This document shows positions 24,191 to 33,940 of a DNA stretch of 64,000 nt, piece after piece. The notes under the pieces are model-generated. The model was not told where the DNA came from. It was given only the letters and a program-made list of their open reading frames with translations, and ran no database searches. A program made the position numbers and the translations under genes. This DNA comes from Macrotis lagotis. Its lineage: Eukaryota; Chordata; Mammalia; Peramelemorphia; Peramelidae. The stretch is taken from contig NC_133662.1 in NCBI RefSeq assembly GCF_037893015.1, forward strand, positions 201,966,009-202,030,008, in the 5' to 3' direction. Within the stretch, counting starts at the first letter, position 1; each line of letters begins with the position of its first letter.

Positions 24191-24489
24191 CTTCAAGAGT
24201 CAACTGGAAAGAAAATGAGCAGCAGATCTGGGGATTGTGATGATATGAAATCCCAAGCAGATAATCACCAATCACTGAGCCAGCCTTAGAACAGCATCAT
24301 CCTTAGGTAGGCAAGGAAGTGCTAAGGTGCTAGAATAGATCAGAGAGTAAGCTGGTAGTAGAAATAATTTAAAGTTTATAAATTCCCTTGAACTCCTTGT
24401 GAAAAGATAGTTGACAAAAAGTGGTTGTTAAGATTGATGGTTTTATAATATAAAGGATAGTGTAAATTTAAAGCTGACTGGCATAATTG

Positions 24490-24825
24490 GTCTCCAGTTC
24501 TCACCTTTCTTGAACCCTCTGTACTAACATCTCCTCCTTTATATTTCTCTTTTCTCCAGATTTTTATTTTCTCCTGTTTTTTCTTGATTCTCCTTCTACC
24601 TGTTTGACTATGCTATCTTAGTATTCTTTGCTAGTTCACTTTCCATATCTCAACCCTTAACTTGATTTATACCCCAAGTTCTGTGCTGGGACCTCTTTTC
24701 TTCTCTTTACAGTCACTCTTTTAGTAACCTTATCAACTCTTACTGGTTTAATTTTTCATCTCTGTGCAACTGATTCTATTTCTCTATATCCAGCCCTAAT
24801 ACCTTGCCTGAAGTCTAGCTTCATA
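24490..24825 (+). mobile_element. L2 LINE RT region, left part
   Basis: CT-rich plus strand with cttgattctccttctacctg, caacccttaacttgatttat, and agttctgtgctgggacctct, the L2 RT region before and around the PQGSVLGPLLF motif. It is interrupted by the SINE with a GGAA tail and resumes at 25330. Confidence 0.75.
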
Positions 24826-25063
24826 TCAGGAAGGAAGCAAGGAAATAAAGAAAAAAGGATAGAACGAAGAATGGAAGGAAGGAGGCAAGGAGGGAAGGAA
24901 GGAAGGAAGGAAGGAAGGGAGGAAGGAAGGAAGGAAGGAAGGAAGGAAGGAAGGAAGGAAGGAAGGAAGGAAGGAAGGAAGGAAGGAAGAAAGGGAGGGA
25001 GGAAGGAAGGAAGCAAGAAGGAAGGAAGGAAGGAAGGAAGGAGGGAGGGAAGGAGGAAGGAAA
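24826..25063. repeat. (GGAA)n microsatellite, SINE-tail derived
   Basis: About 240 bases of GGAA units with aagaa and gggagg variants. It directly abuts the 3' end of a minus-strand MIR-type SINE (25064-25329), so it is most simply the expanded TTCC tail of that SINE. ETS-family factors can bind GGAA arrays, but nothing here shows function. Confidence 0.95.
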
Positions 25064-25329
25064 CATGCCTATATAGCATGTCATTGTGTCCCAGGTACTG
25101 TGTTGAGTAATTTGCAAATATCTCATTTGATCTTCACAACAATGCTGAGAAGCAGGTCCTATTATTATACCCATTTAACAGATGAGGAAATTGAGGCAAA
25201 CAGAGATTAGAAGACTTGCCCAGGACACATAAGTGTCTGAGGCTGGATTTAAATTCAAATCTTATTGATTCTGAGTCAGGATTGCATTCAAGACCCTCTC
25301 TAGTATTTGCCACTCAGTGACTCCTAGGT
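25064..25329 (-). mobile_element. MIR/THER-type SINE in L2 (minus strand)
   Basis: aatatctcatttgatcttca, caacaatgctgagaagcagg, taacagatgaggaaattgag, acttgcccaggacacataag and ggctggatttaaattcaaat give the complement of a CORE-SINE with a long 3' part. L2 sequence lies on both sides in compatible order, so this SINE landed in the L2. Confidence 0.85.
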
Positions 25330-25820
25330 ATCTCAAATTTAACATGTACAAATTAGAATATTCTCTTTTCCCATGAGTCTTTTCATTTAGTAATTTCCTT
25401 ATTTCTGTCAAGGTCACACCCACTCTCAAACCTGGTGTCTTCCTCAACTCCTCACTCTCTCCCATATCACATGCATGACCAGTTGCCATGTCTTGTCAGT
25501 TCTTTCTCCATGCAGTTTCTCAATTCTCAATCCTCTTTGTCCTTGCAGCCACTACCCTGGTTTGAATCCTCATTGTCTCTCACCTAAACTATTGCAATCA
25601 CCTCCTGTTTGGTCTCCTAGCCTCAAATTTCTCCTCTTTCTAATCTATCTTCTAAGAGATGCCAAGATGATTTTCCTAAAGTACACTTGTGACCATGTTA
25701 TTACTAATCGATAAGTTCTAGGTATTCCATATTTCCTCTAGAATCAAATGTAAACTCCTTATTTGCCACTTAAAGCTCTTCACAACCAGTCCTTCCTTTT
25801 CAAGCCTTCTCATACATTAA
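25330..25820 (+). mobile_element. L2 LINE RT region, right part
   Basis: Continues the L2 from 24825: tcaaatttaacatgtacaaa, gcagccactaccctggtttg, cacctaaactattgcaatca, agatgattttcctaaagtac, and aaagctcttcacaaccagtc follow L2 ORF2 order to near its 3' part. Multiple breaks. Confidence 0.8.
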
Positions 25821-25827
25821 TATTAAA

Positions 25828-25990
25828 AAATAAAATGGGCTGTATAATGAAAGATCATTTTCTTATTCCTGGAAATATTCAAGCAGATAGTAAATGATTT
25901 AATGGGGATGGATAAAATTCAGGATTTACAAAGAGTTTGAACTACATGACTTGAGAGATCCTTTCCAACTCTAACTTTATGATTGCAAGT
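25828..25990 (+). mobile_element. CR1/L3 3' end fragment
   Basis: aaaatgggctgtataatgaa, aatattcaagcagatagtaa, and gagatcctttccaactctaa match the CR1/L3 end (motif order: rgtrgaatgggctgcct, ttcaagcagaggctgg, tcccttccaactct). Confidence 0.65.
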
Positions 25991-26289
25991 ATTGTCATCT
26001 AAATAAAGTAAAAATAAAATTTCTTTCTTGTCAAGTCTGCTATATCTAGCCTGAACCTACTTTTATGGGTTTGTAGCAGGGCTATTTTCTCTCTAACACT
26101 ATGGACTTGGACTAAAACATATTAACTATCCCACAAACATGTTCCACAATTTGCCTGTCTCCCCTGTTAAAAAATTCTATTCATTCTTTAAGACTTAGAA
26201 AAATGCCACCATATTCTTTATCCCTCTATTTTAGCATGCTTGAAACACTCTGATAACCAAATTCTATGTAATGAGGGTGTCAAGAAAAG

Positions 26290-26690
26290 CAAAACATGTA
26301 ACAATCAATTCCTGTCTTCAAGTCAAGTCAACAAGGTACCTACTCTGGAGCAGACATTGTGCTAAGAAAGTGTTGGGAATATTAAGAAAGGGAAAAAGGA
26401 GTCCTTGCTTCTCAAAGAACTCAGTCAAATGAGGGAGAAAACATGCCAACAACTATGTATAAACAAGGCATAGAAGAGATAAATTGGGAATGATCAGCCA
26501 TGGGAAGGCACTAACCTAAAGTGGGATCAGGAGAGGTTTCTTGTGTTACTTTAGACTTGAAAGAAGCCATAGAAGCTAAGAAGCTGGGTTGAGAAGATTC
26601 CAGGCATGAGGAACAGTCAGTGGAAATGTACAGAAATGAGAGATAGCATTTTGTTTGAGAAACATCTATGGAGGCCAATGTCACTGGAAT
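26290..26690 (-). mobile_element. L2 3' UTR (minus strand)
   Basis: gcagacattgtgctaagaaa, catgccaacaactatgtata, agagataaattgggaatgat, gaagattccaggcatgagga, and gaggccaatgtcactggaat match the complement of marsupial L2 3' UTR across its length. Confidence 0.8.
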
Positions 26691-26734
26691 GTAAATAGTA
26701 TTTTATTTTAGAAATATAAATCATTTTTAAATGC

Positions 26735-27330
26735 AAATAGTATTTAATAATATAAATAGTATTTTATTTTTTCAAATTTCACATAAAGATAATTTTCAAC
26801 ATTCAGTTTTTTATAAGATTTTGAGTTCCAACTTTTCCTCTTTTTCTCCTTCCCCTCTGTCTTCTCCAAGACATCAAACAATCTGCTATAGGTTATACAT
26901 GTGCAATTATGTAAACATTTCTATATTAGTCATGTTGTGAAAGAAGAAATAGAACAAAAGAGAAAATAATCATGAGAAAAAGTGAAAATAATATACTTCA
27001 ATTTATATGCAGAGTCCATCAGTTCTTTCTCTGGATATGGATATAATTTTCCATCATGAGTCTTTTGGAATTGTCTTGGATTATTGCATTGCTGAGAGTG
27101 TTATAGCAATCAAAGTTGATTTTTACACATTATTGCTGTTATTATGTACAAGGTTATCTTGGTTCTCTTCTTTCAGCATCAGCTCATGTAAGCCTTTCCA
27201 GGTTTTTCTGCAATCCACTTGTTCATCATTTCTTATACTGTAATAGCATTCCATCATGTTTATGTAGCACAACTTGTTCAGCCATTATCCAATTGAAGGG
27301 CTTCCCCTCAGTTTCAAGGAATTAGACACT
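26735..27330 (-). mobile_element. L1 3' UTR (minus strand)
   Basis: Plus-strand text includes attagtcatgttgtgaaaga, gttctttctctggatatgga, catcatgagtcttttggaat, tgtcttggattattgcattg, and cttgttcagccattatccaa: the reverse complement of the L1 3' UTR. The sense 3' end is at the left. Confidence 0.88.
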
Positions 27331-27350
27331 TCCAGAGGAGCTGCTATAGG

Positions 27351-27464
27351 ACCACATCTGGAAAATTGCAACCCATTTAAACTCTTTCATTTAATCATGT
27401 TTGTAAATTTTTTGAGTATCTTATATTTTATATATATTCTTAACATTACTAAAATTGGGCATAG
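27351..27464 (+). repeat. Diverged direct repeat, copy 1
   Basis: Contains catctggaaaattgcaaccc, tttaatcatgtttgtaaatt, and cattactaaaattgggcata, matched in the same order at 27577-27695. Similarity is moderate. Confidence 0.5.
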
Positions 27465-27576
27465 TTCCATATTGTCTTTCCTTCCTTCCTTTTTTCCTAT
27501 GAAATTCTTATAACAACTATTGTCATGGACATATGTGCTAATTTTAACCAGTTTCCCATTTTCCATGTGTTGTATA

Positions 27577-27695
27577 AAACCAGGTCTGAAAATTCACAAC
27601 TCACTTCAATTCTTCTCAAAGTTTTCCCTCATTTTAATCATATACATATTTTTCTAGCATTTCATGTATTATTATTATTACTAAAATTGGTAAAT
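27577..27695 (+). repeat. Diverged direct repeat, copy 2
   Basis: Contains caggtctgaaaattcacaac, ttttaatcatatacatattt, and attactaaaattggtaaata. An (ATT)n run replaces the TA-rich middle of copy 1. Confidence 0.5.
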
Positions 27696-28179
27696 ACCCA
27701 GACATTTGTAATTTACTGCTTCTGTTCCACTCTCTAAATCAGATGTCTAGAGACCATGCCCAAGAGGAGCTAAAACATTGAGTTTCAACTCTTTCCAGGA
27801 CCATATTGGTCCTCCCCAGCTATCTTCCATCCTGCTGCCACTTTCTTATTTACTCAATATTCATTATTGCCCCTCAATCAAATAAATACTGTGAAGACCC
27901 ATTAATTGACCTATTGCTTCACTCTTCCTCCCAATGACTTCCCAGACCAAAGCGACCTTTTCTAGTCACCATTCCCCTTTGTGGTTTCTCTCTTATTTAG
28001 AAAGTAATCTCCTTGAGTCAGGAGCAATCACTTTTTTATTTGCACTTAAACTTTATTTTCATTCCTTCAAAGCTCTTTCATCCTTATGGAATGCATAATA
28101 GATAATAACAACACCTGGGTGCCTCATTAATCAGTTTGTTGCTGATTCCTGGAGGAGGTTGAACATAGACTTATTGTCT

Positions 28180-28918
28180 TTTTCTGAACTGTGTCTGTCT
28201 TCTCTGTCATCATAGTAATATTTTATGGTCAGCTTCTTATGCTATTTTTGTTGTTTGTTCATTTTTCCAGTCTATTTCTTGACTTTGAAATTTCTGCTAA
28301 AGTTGGATGAGGTGGGGCACTGTCCCAAGCTTCTTGCTTTTTTTGCACTCTTGTTTGTAGAGCTTGTTCTGGGGAGGTTGGAAATTTTCATTGTTTCCAA
28401 GGTCTGTGATCTGAAAAAAGATGTGGCCACTACTCTCATGGACTGTGCTCTGGTTCTTACCCAGGAAGGGCCCCTGATCTCTTAGAATTACTTTCAGTAC
28501 TGCTTCTCACTCTCTCTGCTCCCTCTTGACCTAGTTCCTCTTTGTCCTTGGACTCTGCCTCAGAAATGGTTATAGGCAGTGGAGTTGCTAAACAGCATCG
28601 AGATCGATGACCAGTGCCCGGAAACAGGGGTTCTTTGTAATTTGTTTTGACCAATTTCCAGGCCCCCTTACCATCTCTGGCTTGAGAGCCCTTGAAGCTG
28701 TGGCTGCTTTTGTCACCACCTGCCACTGGTATTACATCCACCTCCATTCTTCTGTCACATACCTTTCCTTCCGACCTCCTAAGTTATCTTGGACTGATCT
28801 TTGTGTTAGCTCTGTCACTCCAGAATTTGACTTGAGGCATTATTTTAAAGTTGTTTAGAAGGCAATGTTGGGAGAGTTCTGCTGTGAGTTTCTTCTATTC
28901 TATCATCTAGGTTCCACT
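28180..28918 (-). mobile_element. Isolated L1 5' UTR (minus strand)
   Basis: The plus strand shows antisense L1 5' UTR: gactctgcctcagaaatggt, tataggcagtggagttgcta, gaccagtgcccggaaacagg, then cttctattctatcatctagg and ttccac, the complement of the L1 start (consensus ggtggaaccaagatggc). An L1 5' end without the rest is uncommon, since most copies lose the 5' side. An L1 3' UTR in the same orientation lies 850 bases to the left (26735-27330), so both may belong to one internally deleted element. Open frames inside are antisense shadows. Confidence 0.65.
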
Positions 28919-30299
28919 ACCTTATTAATTTCTACTCTTGGAACCATTTTTGGTGGGAAAACTGGATACAAAATAGATGATTTAACAGTAATCTGTATAA
29001 AACCTTTTTTCCTACCTAATAGTTACTTCAATAATTATTCTTATCTGTTGATCATTAGATTGGTGTTGTTTTACTCAGATTATTTGGGAGAAAAGTTTCC
29101 TTTTGGAAAAGTACCTTTTAAAATAAAGAATGTTTCTATTTGAACTCTGGTAGTATTGCTGATTCTTATCTATGATCCTCCATTTATTTTAGGGAATATA
29201 ATGAATGAATTTTATTATGAAGAGTTGGATAAAATCATGCCAGATTATCATTTTATCTTTGTTCTAAAATGTCTGTGACGTGTGGAATGAAAAAATCCTG
29301 GTCCTGGTCCTGGTATCAAAATACTGGGTTTATCATTTGCTATCTAGGTAACCTTAAGACATCACCTCTTCTGTTTTGGTATCTAGAAAATGTTAGGGGA
29401 TTGGATTAATTTATCTCTTAAATTCCTTTCCATCTCTAAATTTCTAATCCTATATTTTGAAATACCATTATGGTTAAGTTCTAAAATTGTGTTAAGACAT
29501 TATTGTCTAAATTTACTTTTTTGAACTGATATGTAGAGTTAAATCATGAATATTTAAATCAGTGAATCCCATTGAATCAAAATGATAAATAAGATTAATC
29601 ATCAGGAAGATTAAAACCAGTGACCCTTGATAAATTTTATAAATAATTTACTTGCATGGTTAACTGTATGGTTTTGGCTTAAGACTGAAATGAATTTTAA
29701 GAAGTTTTTCATTGATAACACATCATCTTGAATGTAGAACATTTAGTTAATATGTTTTAGTAACTTCAGTCATATGGTCAACTTTGTAATCTGTAACACA
29801 TATTGTCATTTTGGTAGAATTTTAAACATTATTTTTTGTGACATTACTGAAATTGTTATCACTGTTGTGAAGAATGACCTGTTCTGAGTCAAAATAGGGA
29901 AGAGTTCCTAGTAGGTAGTGAAATCCTGATAAGCATGTTGCTAATCATATCACACTCTAGAATAATATTAGAAAGGCTCTGAAGAAGGTTTAGTAAGTTT
30001 GGCTCAGAATTGAATGGGAAGAAAAGAGTAGATTTTCAGTGTTTTCTACAATTCTGCAATATTCCTTGAAACAAAAATTTGTCCTCTTAATATTGTCCAT
30101 ATTCTATGAGTCATGGACAATAATTTCTAAAGAATCAATATTTCATCTGCTCTAAAAAACTATGGGAGGATACCTTATAGAACCTAAGAACATAAAATAA
30201 TTGAAGAAGTACTCTCTACTTTATAAAACCTACTATTTGGTATTGATTTGACAGAAATTATGTTTATCCTAGCATCTTACATCTTATATAAGAATAAGA
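28919..30299. other. No gene recognised, one MIR relic
   Basis: A plus-strand MIR-type relic is likely at about 29285-29455 (gcaggtaacc-like text, then ttggattaatttatctctta and cctttccatctctaaatttc). The remainder is AT-rich and unassigned. Confidence 0.5.
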
Positions 30300-30774
30300 T
30301 CAAAACTGTGTATGTGAAATGAATATAAAAGGTCAAAACAAAAAGAAATTAAAAGAAAATGAGATCAAAGACCTTGCATAGATGTGACTAGAAGAATTCT
30401 TAACCAAATAAGGGTTAGAGACAATAACAAAATAGAAATTGGATCATTTAAATTTCAGGAAATTCAAAAATCTTTTGCAGAAACAAAATCAATACAAAAA
30501 GGATAAAAAACCTTTTGCAGAAACAAAATTAACACAACAAGGACAAGAAGTTATGAACTGGAAAAAAATCACAAAATATATAAAACTAGAATTTGTTTCC
30601 CACTGGATAAATAGTTTAAAATGTAAGAAAAAATAATCCTCAAAAGTTGAATTTATAAAGTATTAAGAACAATGCTAAAGTTTATTCCAAATAACTAACA
30701 AGAGAAAGGTAATTCAAAAATAACTCTGTGGTTTCATTTCATACCCAGAAAATTGGTAAAGATCACAAAAGTTG

Positions 30775-30786
30775 GAAATAGACAAT
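30775..30786 (+). repeat. Target-site duplication, 5' copy (HAL1-like)
   Basis: gaaatagacaat is repeated exactly at 33929-33940. It fixes the left limit of the inserted element at 30787. Confidence 0.93.
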
Positions 30787-30798
30787 TCTGGGGTGGAG

Positions 30799-30808
30799 CC
30801 AAGATGGC
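30799..30808 (+). promoter_or_regulatory. YY1-like site at element start
   Basis: ccaagatggc begins 12 bases into the HAL1-like element and matches the YY1 core AANATGGC. Human L1 has a YY1 site at almost the same place, where it helps set the transcription start. Function here is inferred from that parallel. Confidence 0.55.
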
Positions 30809-31481
30809 AACAGGAGAGGACCTTCTCTCAGTTGCTCTGGAGCAAAATTTATAAACTAAGGACTCTAACTACATTTTCAAGAGACAGAACCCACAGAGGG
30901 ATCCAGTAAGGCAATTCTCCAACCCAAGGTAACCTGGAAAAGAGCAGAAAGGCTCAGCTCCATTGGACCAGAGGGGTGGCCTGCCAGGGTGAAGGAACTT
31001 CAGCCTCCCAGAGGCAGCCCCAGGGTGCTGGGAGCCGCTGCTCACAGCAGTGGGGGCAGTTTCCTGACCTACACCCAGGGGAACACAGGCAAAACTTGGG
31101 GGAATAGTGGGGGAAGCCCTCAGGGCACACAGAGAGCATCCACTGCATTCCAGATCCAGAAAACATAAGCAGGTGAAGCCGGTAAGCAGGAGCCCCCAGA
31201 GCATGAGCCCATTGAACCTAGGGAGGGGAGTGAAGAGAGACTGCCTAGCTCTGTCCTCTGCCCCTGGAACAGGACTCTGGGGTTCTGACCACATTCAGAT
31301 CCTGATTGTAGTCTAGGCCCCCCATAGAACAGCAGCCACCCCACCTCAGCCCCATGGCAGAGAGGGGTGCTTATGGTCATTCATAGATGAGGAGGAAGGA
31401 CAGAGCCTCACACACTGAGATCCTTGTGGGAGTGTCCCAAAAGCTCAGGAAGCACCCCCAAAACAGGCTCAGGCTGGGAAA

Positions 31482-32570
31482 ATGAGTAAGCAGAGAAAAA
31501 AGAGGAGCATGATTGAGAGATACTTTGCCTGTGACCCCAAGAAGGATCAAAATACTCAATCTGAAGATGAGGAGGTACAAGCTCCTGCATCTAAAGACTC
31601 CAAGAAAAACAGAAACTGGGTTCAGGCCATGACAAAGCTCAAAAAAGACTTTGAAAATCTAGTGAAGGAGATAGAGGAAAAATTGGGAAAAGAAATGAGA
31701 ATCAGGAAAAACATGAAGATGAAGTCAGCAGCTTAGTCAAGGAGATCCAAAAAATGCTGAAGAAAATAACATGTTAAAAACCAGCATAGGTCAAATGGAT
31801 AAAACAGTTCAAAAAGTTATTGAGAAGAATGCTTTAAAAAGCAAAACTGGCCAGATGGAAAAGGAGATAAGAAAACTCTCTGAGGAAAACAAATCCTTCA
31901 GACAAAGAATAGAACTCAGGGAGACTGCTGATTTTACTAGAAATCAGGACTCAATACTTCAAAAAACAAAAGAATGAAAAATTAGAAGAAAATGTGAAAC
32001 ATCTCCTTGAAAAAACAATTGATTTGGAAAACAGATTTAGGAAAGATAATTTAAAAATTATTGGAATACCTGAAAGTCATGACCAGGAAAGGAGCCTTGA
32101 CATCATTTTCTAAGAATTATTACAGGAAAATTGCCCTGATATCCTAGAAGCAGAGGGCAAAATAGAAATGGAGAAAATCCACTGATTTCCCTGAGAAAGA
32201 GATCCCAAAAAACCAACCTCTAGGAATATTATAGCCAAGTTCCAGAACTCCCAAGTCAAAGAGAAAATATTACAAGCAGCCAGAAGGACACAATTCAAAT
32301 ATCGTGGAACTGTAGTCAGGATCACACAGGACTTAGCAGCAACTACATTAAAAGCTTGTAGGGCTTGAAATATGATATTCCAGAAGGCAAAAGAGCTTAG
32401 AATGCAACTGAGAATCAACTACCCAACAAAACTGAACATCCTCTGAGAGGGAAAAAGATGGACTTTCAATGAACCAGGGGAATTTCAAATGTTCCTGTTG
32501 GAATGGCCAGAGCTGAACAGAAGGTTTGATCTTCAAATACAGGACTCAGGTGAAGCATAGAGAGTGGAGG
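31482..32570 (+). pseudogene. Broken L1-type ORF1 (RNA chaperone)
   Basis: ORF1 protein binds LINE RNA as a trimer. The start MSKQRKKRSMIERYF is followed by a charged coiled-coil region (KLKKDFENLVKEIEEKLGKE, then QMEKEIRKLSEENKSFRQRI), an RRM-like start NLKIIGIPES at about 32049, and a C-terminal part with ILQAARRTQFKYRG, VVRITQDLAATTLKA and LRINYPTKLN. The frame stops at 31734 and the homology continues in other frames (31771-31977, then 31974 on), with further in-frame stops after 32110. It cannot make the full protein. The last recognised residues (DLQIQDSGEA) precede a stop near 32558. Confidence 0.85.
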
Positions 32571-33080
32571 AGAAGGGGAGAATATGAGGGACTTAATGAT
32601 GATGAACTACATGTATTCCTGCATAGAAAAATGATACTGATAATACTCACATGAACCTTCTCAATTAACAGAGCAGGTAGAAGGAACTTTTATAGATGAA
32701 GCACAGGAGAAAACTGAATTTGAAGATATATTGTGGTATAAAAATGGAGTCAATAGATAAAAGGGAAATGTAAGGAAATGTAATGAGAGAAAGAAAAAGG
32801 AGAGGAGGAATAGGCCAAGATATTTCATATAATATTTTTCTTTATTACAATGAGCTATTGCAATGATATGGAAGGGGGCAAAGCAAGGGGGAATGAGAGA
32901 ATCTTTACCTTCATCAGAGGTGGCTAGGAGAGGAAACAGCATATATACTCAATGGGGTATAGACATCTGTAGTGAGGAGAGAAGGGGGACAGGGGGAAAG
33001 GCGGGGATGTGAGTGATAGAGGAGAGGATGGACCATGGGGGGAGAGTGGTCAGATATAACACATTTTCTTTTTTACTTCT

Positions 33081-33212
33081 TGCAAGGGGCTGGGATTGGA
33101 TGGCCTGTCTGGGACCATAGGGCCAGGTAGATGCTAGGCCTAAGGGGTGGTAATGGGGGCTTGGGGCCTCTTGGCCCCAGGGCTGAGGATCTGTCTGCTG
33201 CACCACTCAACT
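33081..33212 (-). repeat. SINE-like module 1 in HAL1-like element
   Basis: Antisense SINE text: tgcaaggggctgggattgga, tggcctgtctgggaccatag, then ggccccagggctgaggatct and ctgctgcaccactcaac. It is much altered from ordinary SINEs nearby (they read gacttgcccagggtcacaca). No flanking duplication of its own was seen. Confidence 0.75.
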
Positions 33213-33436
33213 ACACTACAGCAGAGACAGAATGAAAGGAGAGAGAAAATATAGTTCATGGTAGTAGAGAAGTATGAATGGAAGGAGTTGCAATCAGCAA
33301 TGGCAATGGTGAAAAAATATGGAAGTAACTTTTGTGATGGACTTATCCTAAAGAATGTGATTCACCCGCAACAGAGCTGGTGGTGTTGGAACACTGATTG
33401 AAAGACATTTTTCATTATTATTATTTTATGGGGTGT

Positions 33437-33570
33437 GTTGCAGGGCAAATGGGACTGGGTGGCCTGCCTGGGGCTGCACAGCTGGGTGATTGTTGGGAGT
33501 CTGAGGTTACATTTGGACCTGGGTACTCCTGGCTCAAGGGCCAGTGATCTGTCTGCCACCCAGCCTCCCC
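33437..33570 (-). repeat. SINE-like module 2 in HAL1-like element
   Basis: Antisense SINE text: tgttgcagggcaaatgggac, tgcacagctgggtgattgtt, gggtactcctggctcaaggg, and tctgccacccagcct. It is preceded by an ATT/ATTTTA linker. It shares gattgttggg with module 3 where ordinary SINEs have cattattaag. Confidence 0.8.
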
Positions 33571-33619
33571 TACTATTATTATTATTACTATTTTATTTTA
33601 TTTTGGGTCTATTTTTTTT

Positions 33620-33755
33620 TGTAGGGCAATGGGGTTGGGGTGACTTGCATGGGGTCACACAGATGCCTGATTGTTGGGTGTCTGGGGGCAGATTTGGGCT
33701 CGGGTACTCCTGGCTCCAGGGCTGGTGCTCCATCCACTGTGCCACCTGGCCATAC
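33620..33755 (-). repeat. SINE-like module 3 in HAL1-like element
   Basis: Antisense SINE text: tgtagggcaatggggttggg, ggggtcacacagatgcctga, ttgttgggtgtctgggggca, cgggtactcctggctccagg, ending gtgccacctggcc. It has a matching ATT/ATTTTATTTT linker on its left, so modules 2 and 3 look like a tandem duplication of linker plus SINE. Confidence 0.8.
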
Positions 33756-33928
33756 CTACAATTATTATTATTATTATTTATTTTAATTTTTTTCTCTGAA
33801 CTTTAATTTATTGCTTATGCGGGTATATATTTTCTTGGTGGGAGGGGGTATTATGTTTACTCTTAAACAAGAATATTTTAGTAATGTATAAAAAATTATT
33901 TGTACAAAATAAGAATAAATAAATAAAT

Positions 33929-33940
33929 GAAATAGACAAT
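33929..33940 (+). repeat. Target-site duplication, 3' copy (HAL1-like)
   Basis: gaaatagacaat, identical to 30775-30786. L1 3' UTR text resumes right after it. Confidence 0.93.

Larger units (their letters stand above)
30787..33928 (+). mobile_element. Complete ORF1-only L1 derivative (HAL1-like)
   Basis: A 3,142-base element flanked by a perfect 12-base duplication. Order: 5' UTR starting tctggggtggagccaagatg (30787-31481), L1 ORF1 (31482 to about 32570, broken), a purine-rich stretch to 33060, three antisense SINE-like modules (33081-33212, 33437-33570, 33620-33755), and a terminus at AATAAATAAATAAAT. No endonuclease or reverse transcriptase is encoded anywhere, so it must have used another L1's enzyme. 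ORF1-only L1 derivatives are known as HAL1; I cannot confirm this subfamily by search. Both ends being present argues that this is its normal length and not an internal deletion of a 6-7 kb L1. It lies inside an older L1 3' UTR. Confidence 0.85.

Noticed and set aside
24756-25174. Proline/serine/leucine-rich frames on the minus strand and EGRK-rich frame on the plus strand
   Set aside because: Translations of the GGAA array in several frames; the same happens at 48983-49334.
28225-28858. Frames resembling membrane or secreted proteins
   Set aside because: They are antisense to L1 5' UTR sequence.
30869-31380. Cysteine/proline-rich minus-strand frame of 141 codons
   Set aside because: Antisense to the GC-richer 5' UTR of the HAL1-like element; no domain.
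33435-33806. 123-codon plus-strand frame with hydrophobic stretches
   Set aside because: It reads through SINE-like modules and T-rich linkers; the hydrophobic runs come from poly-T.
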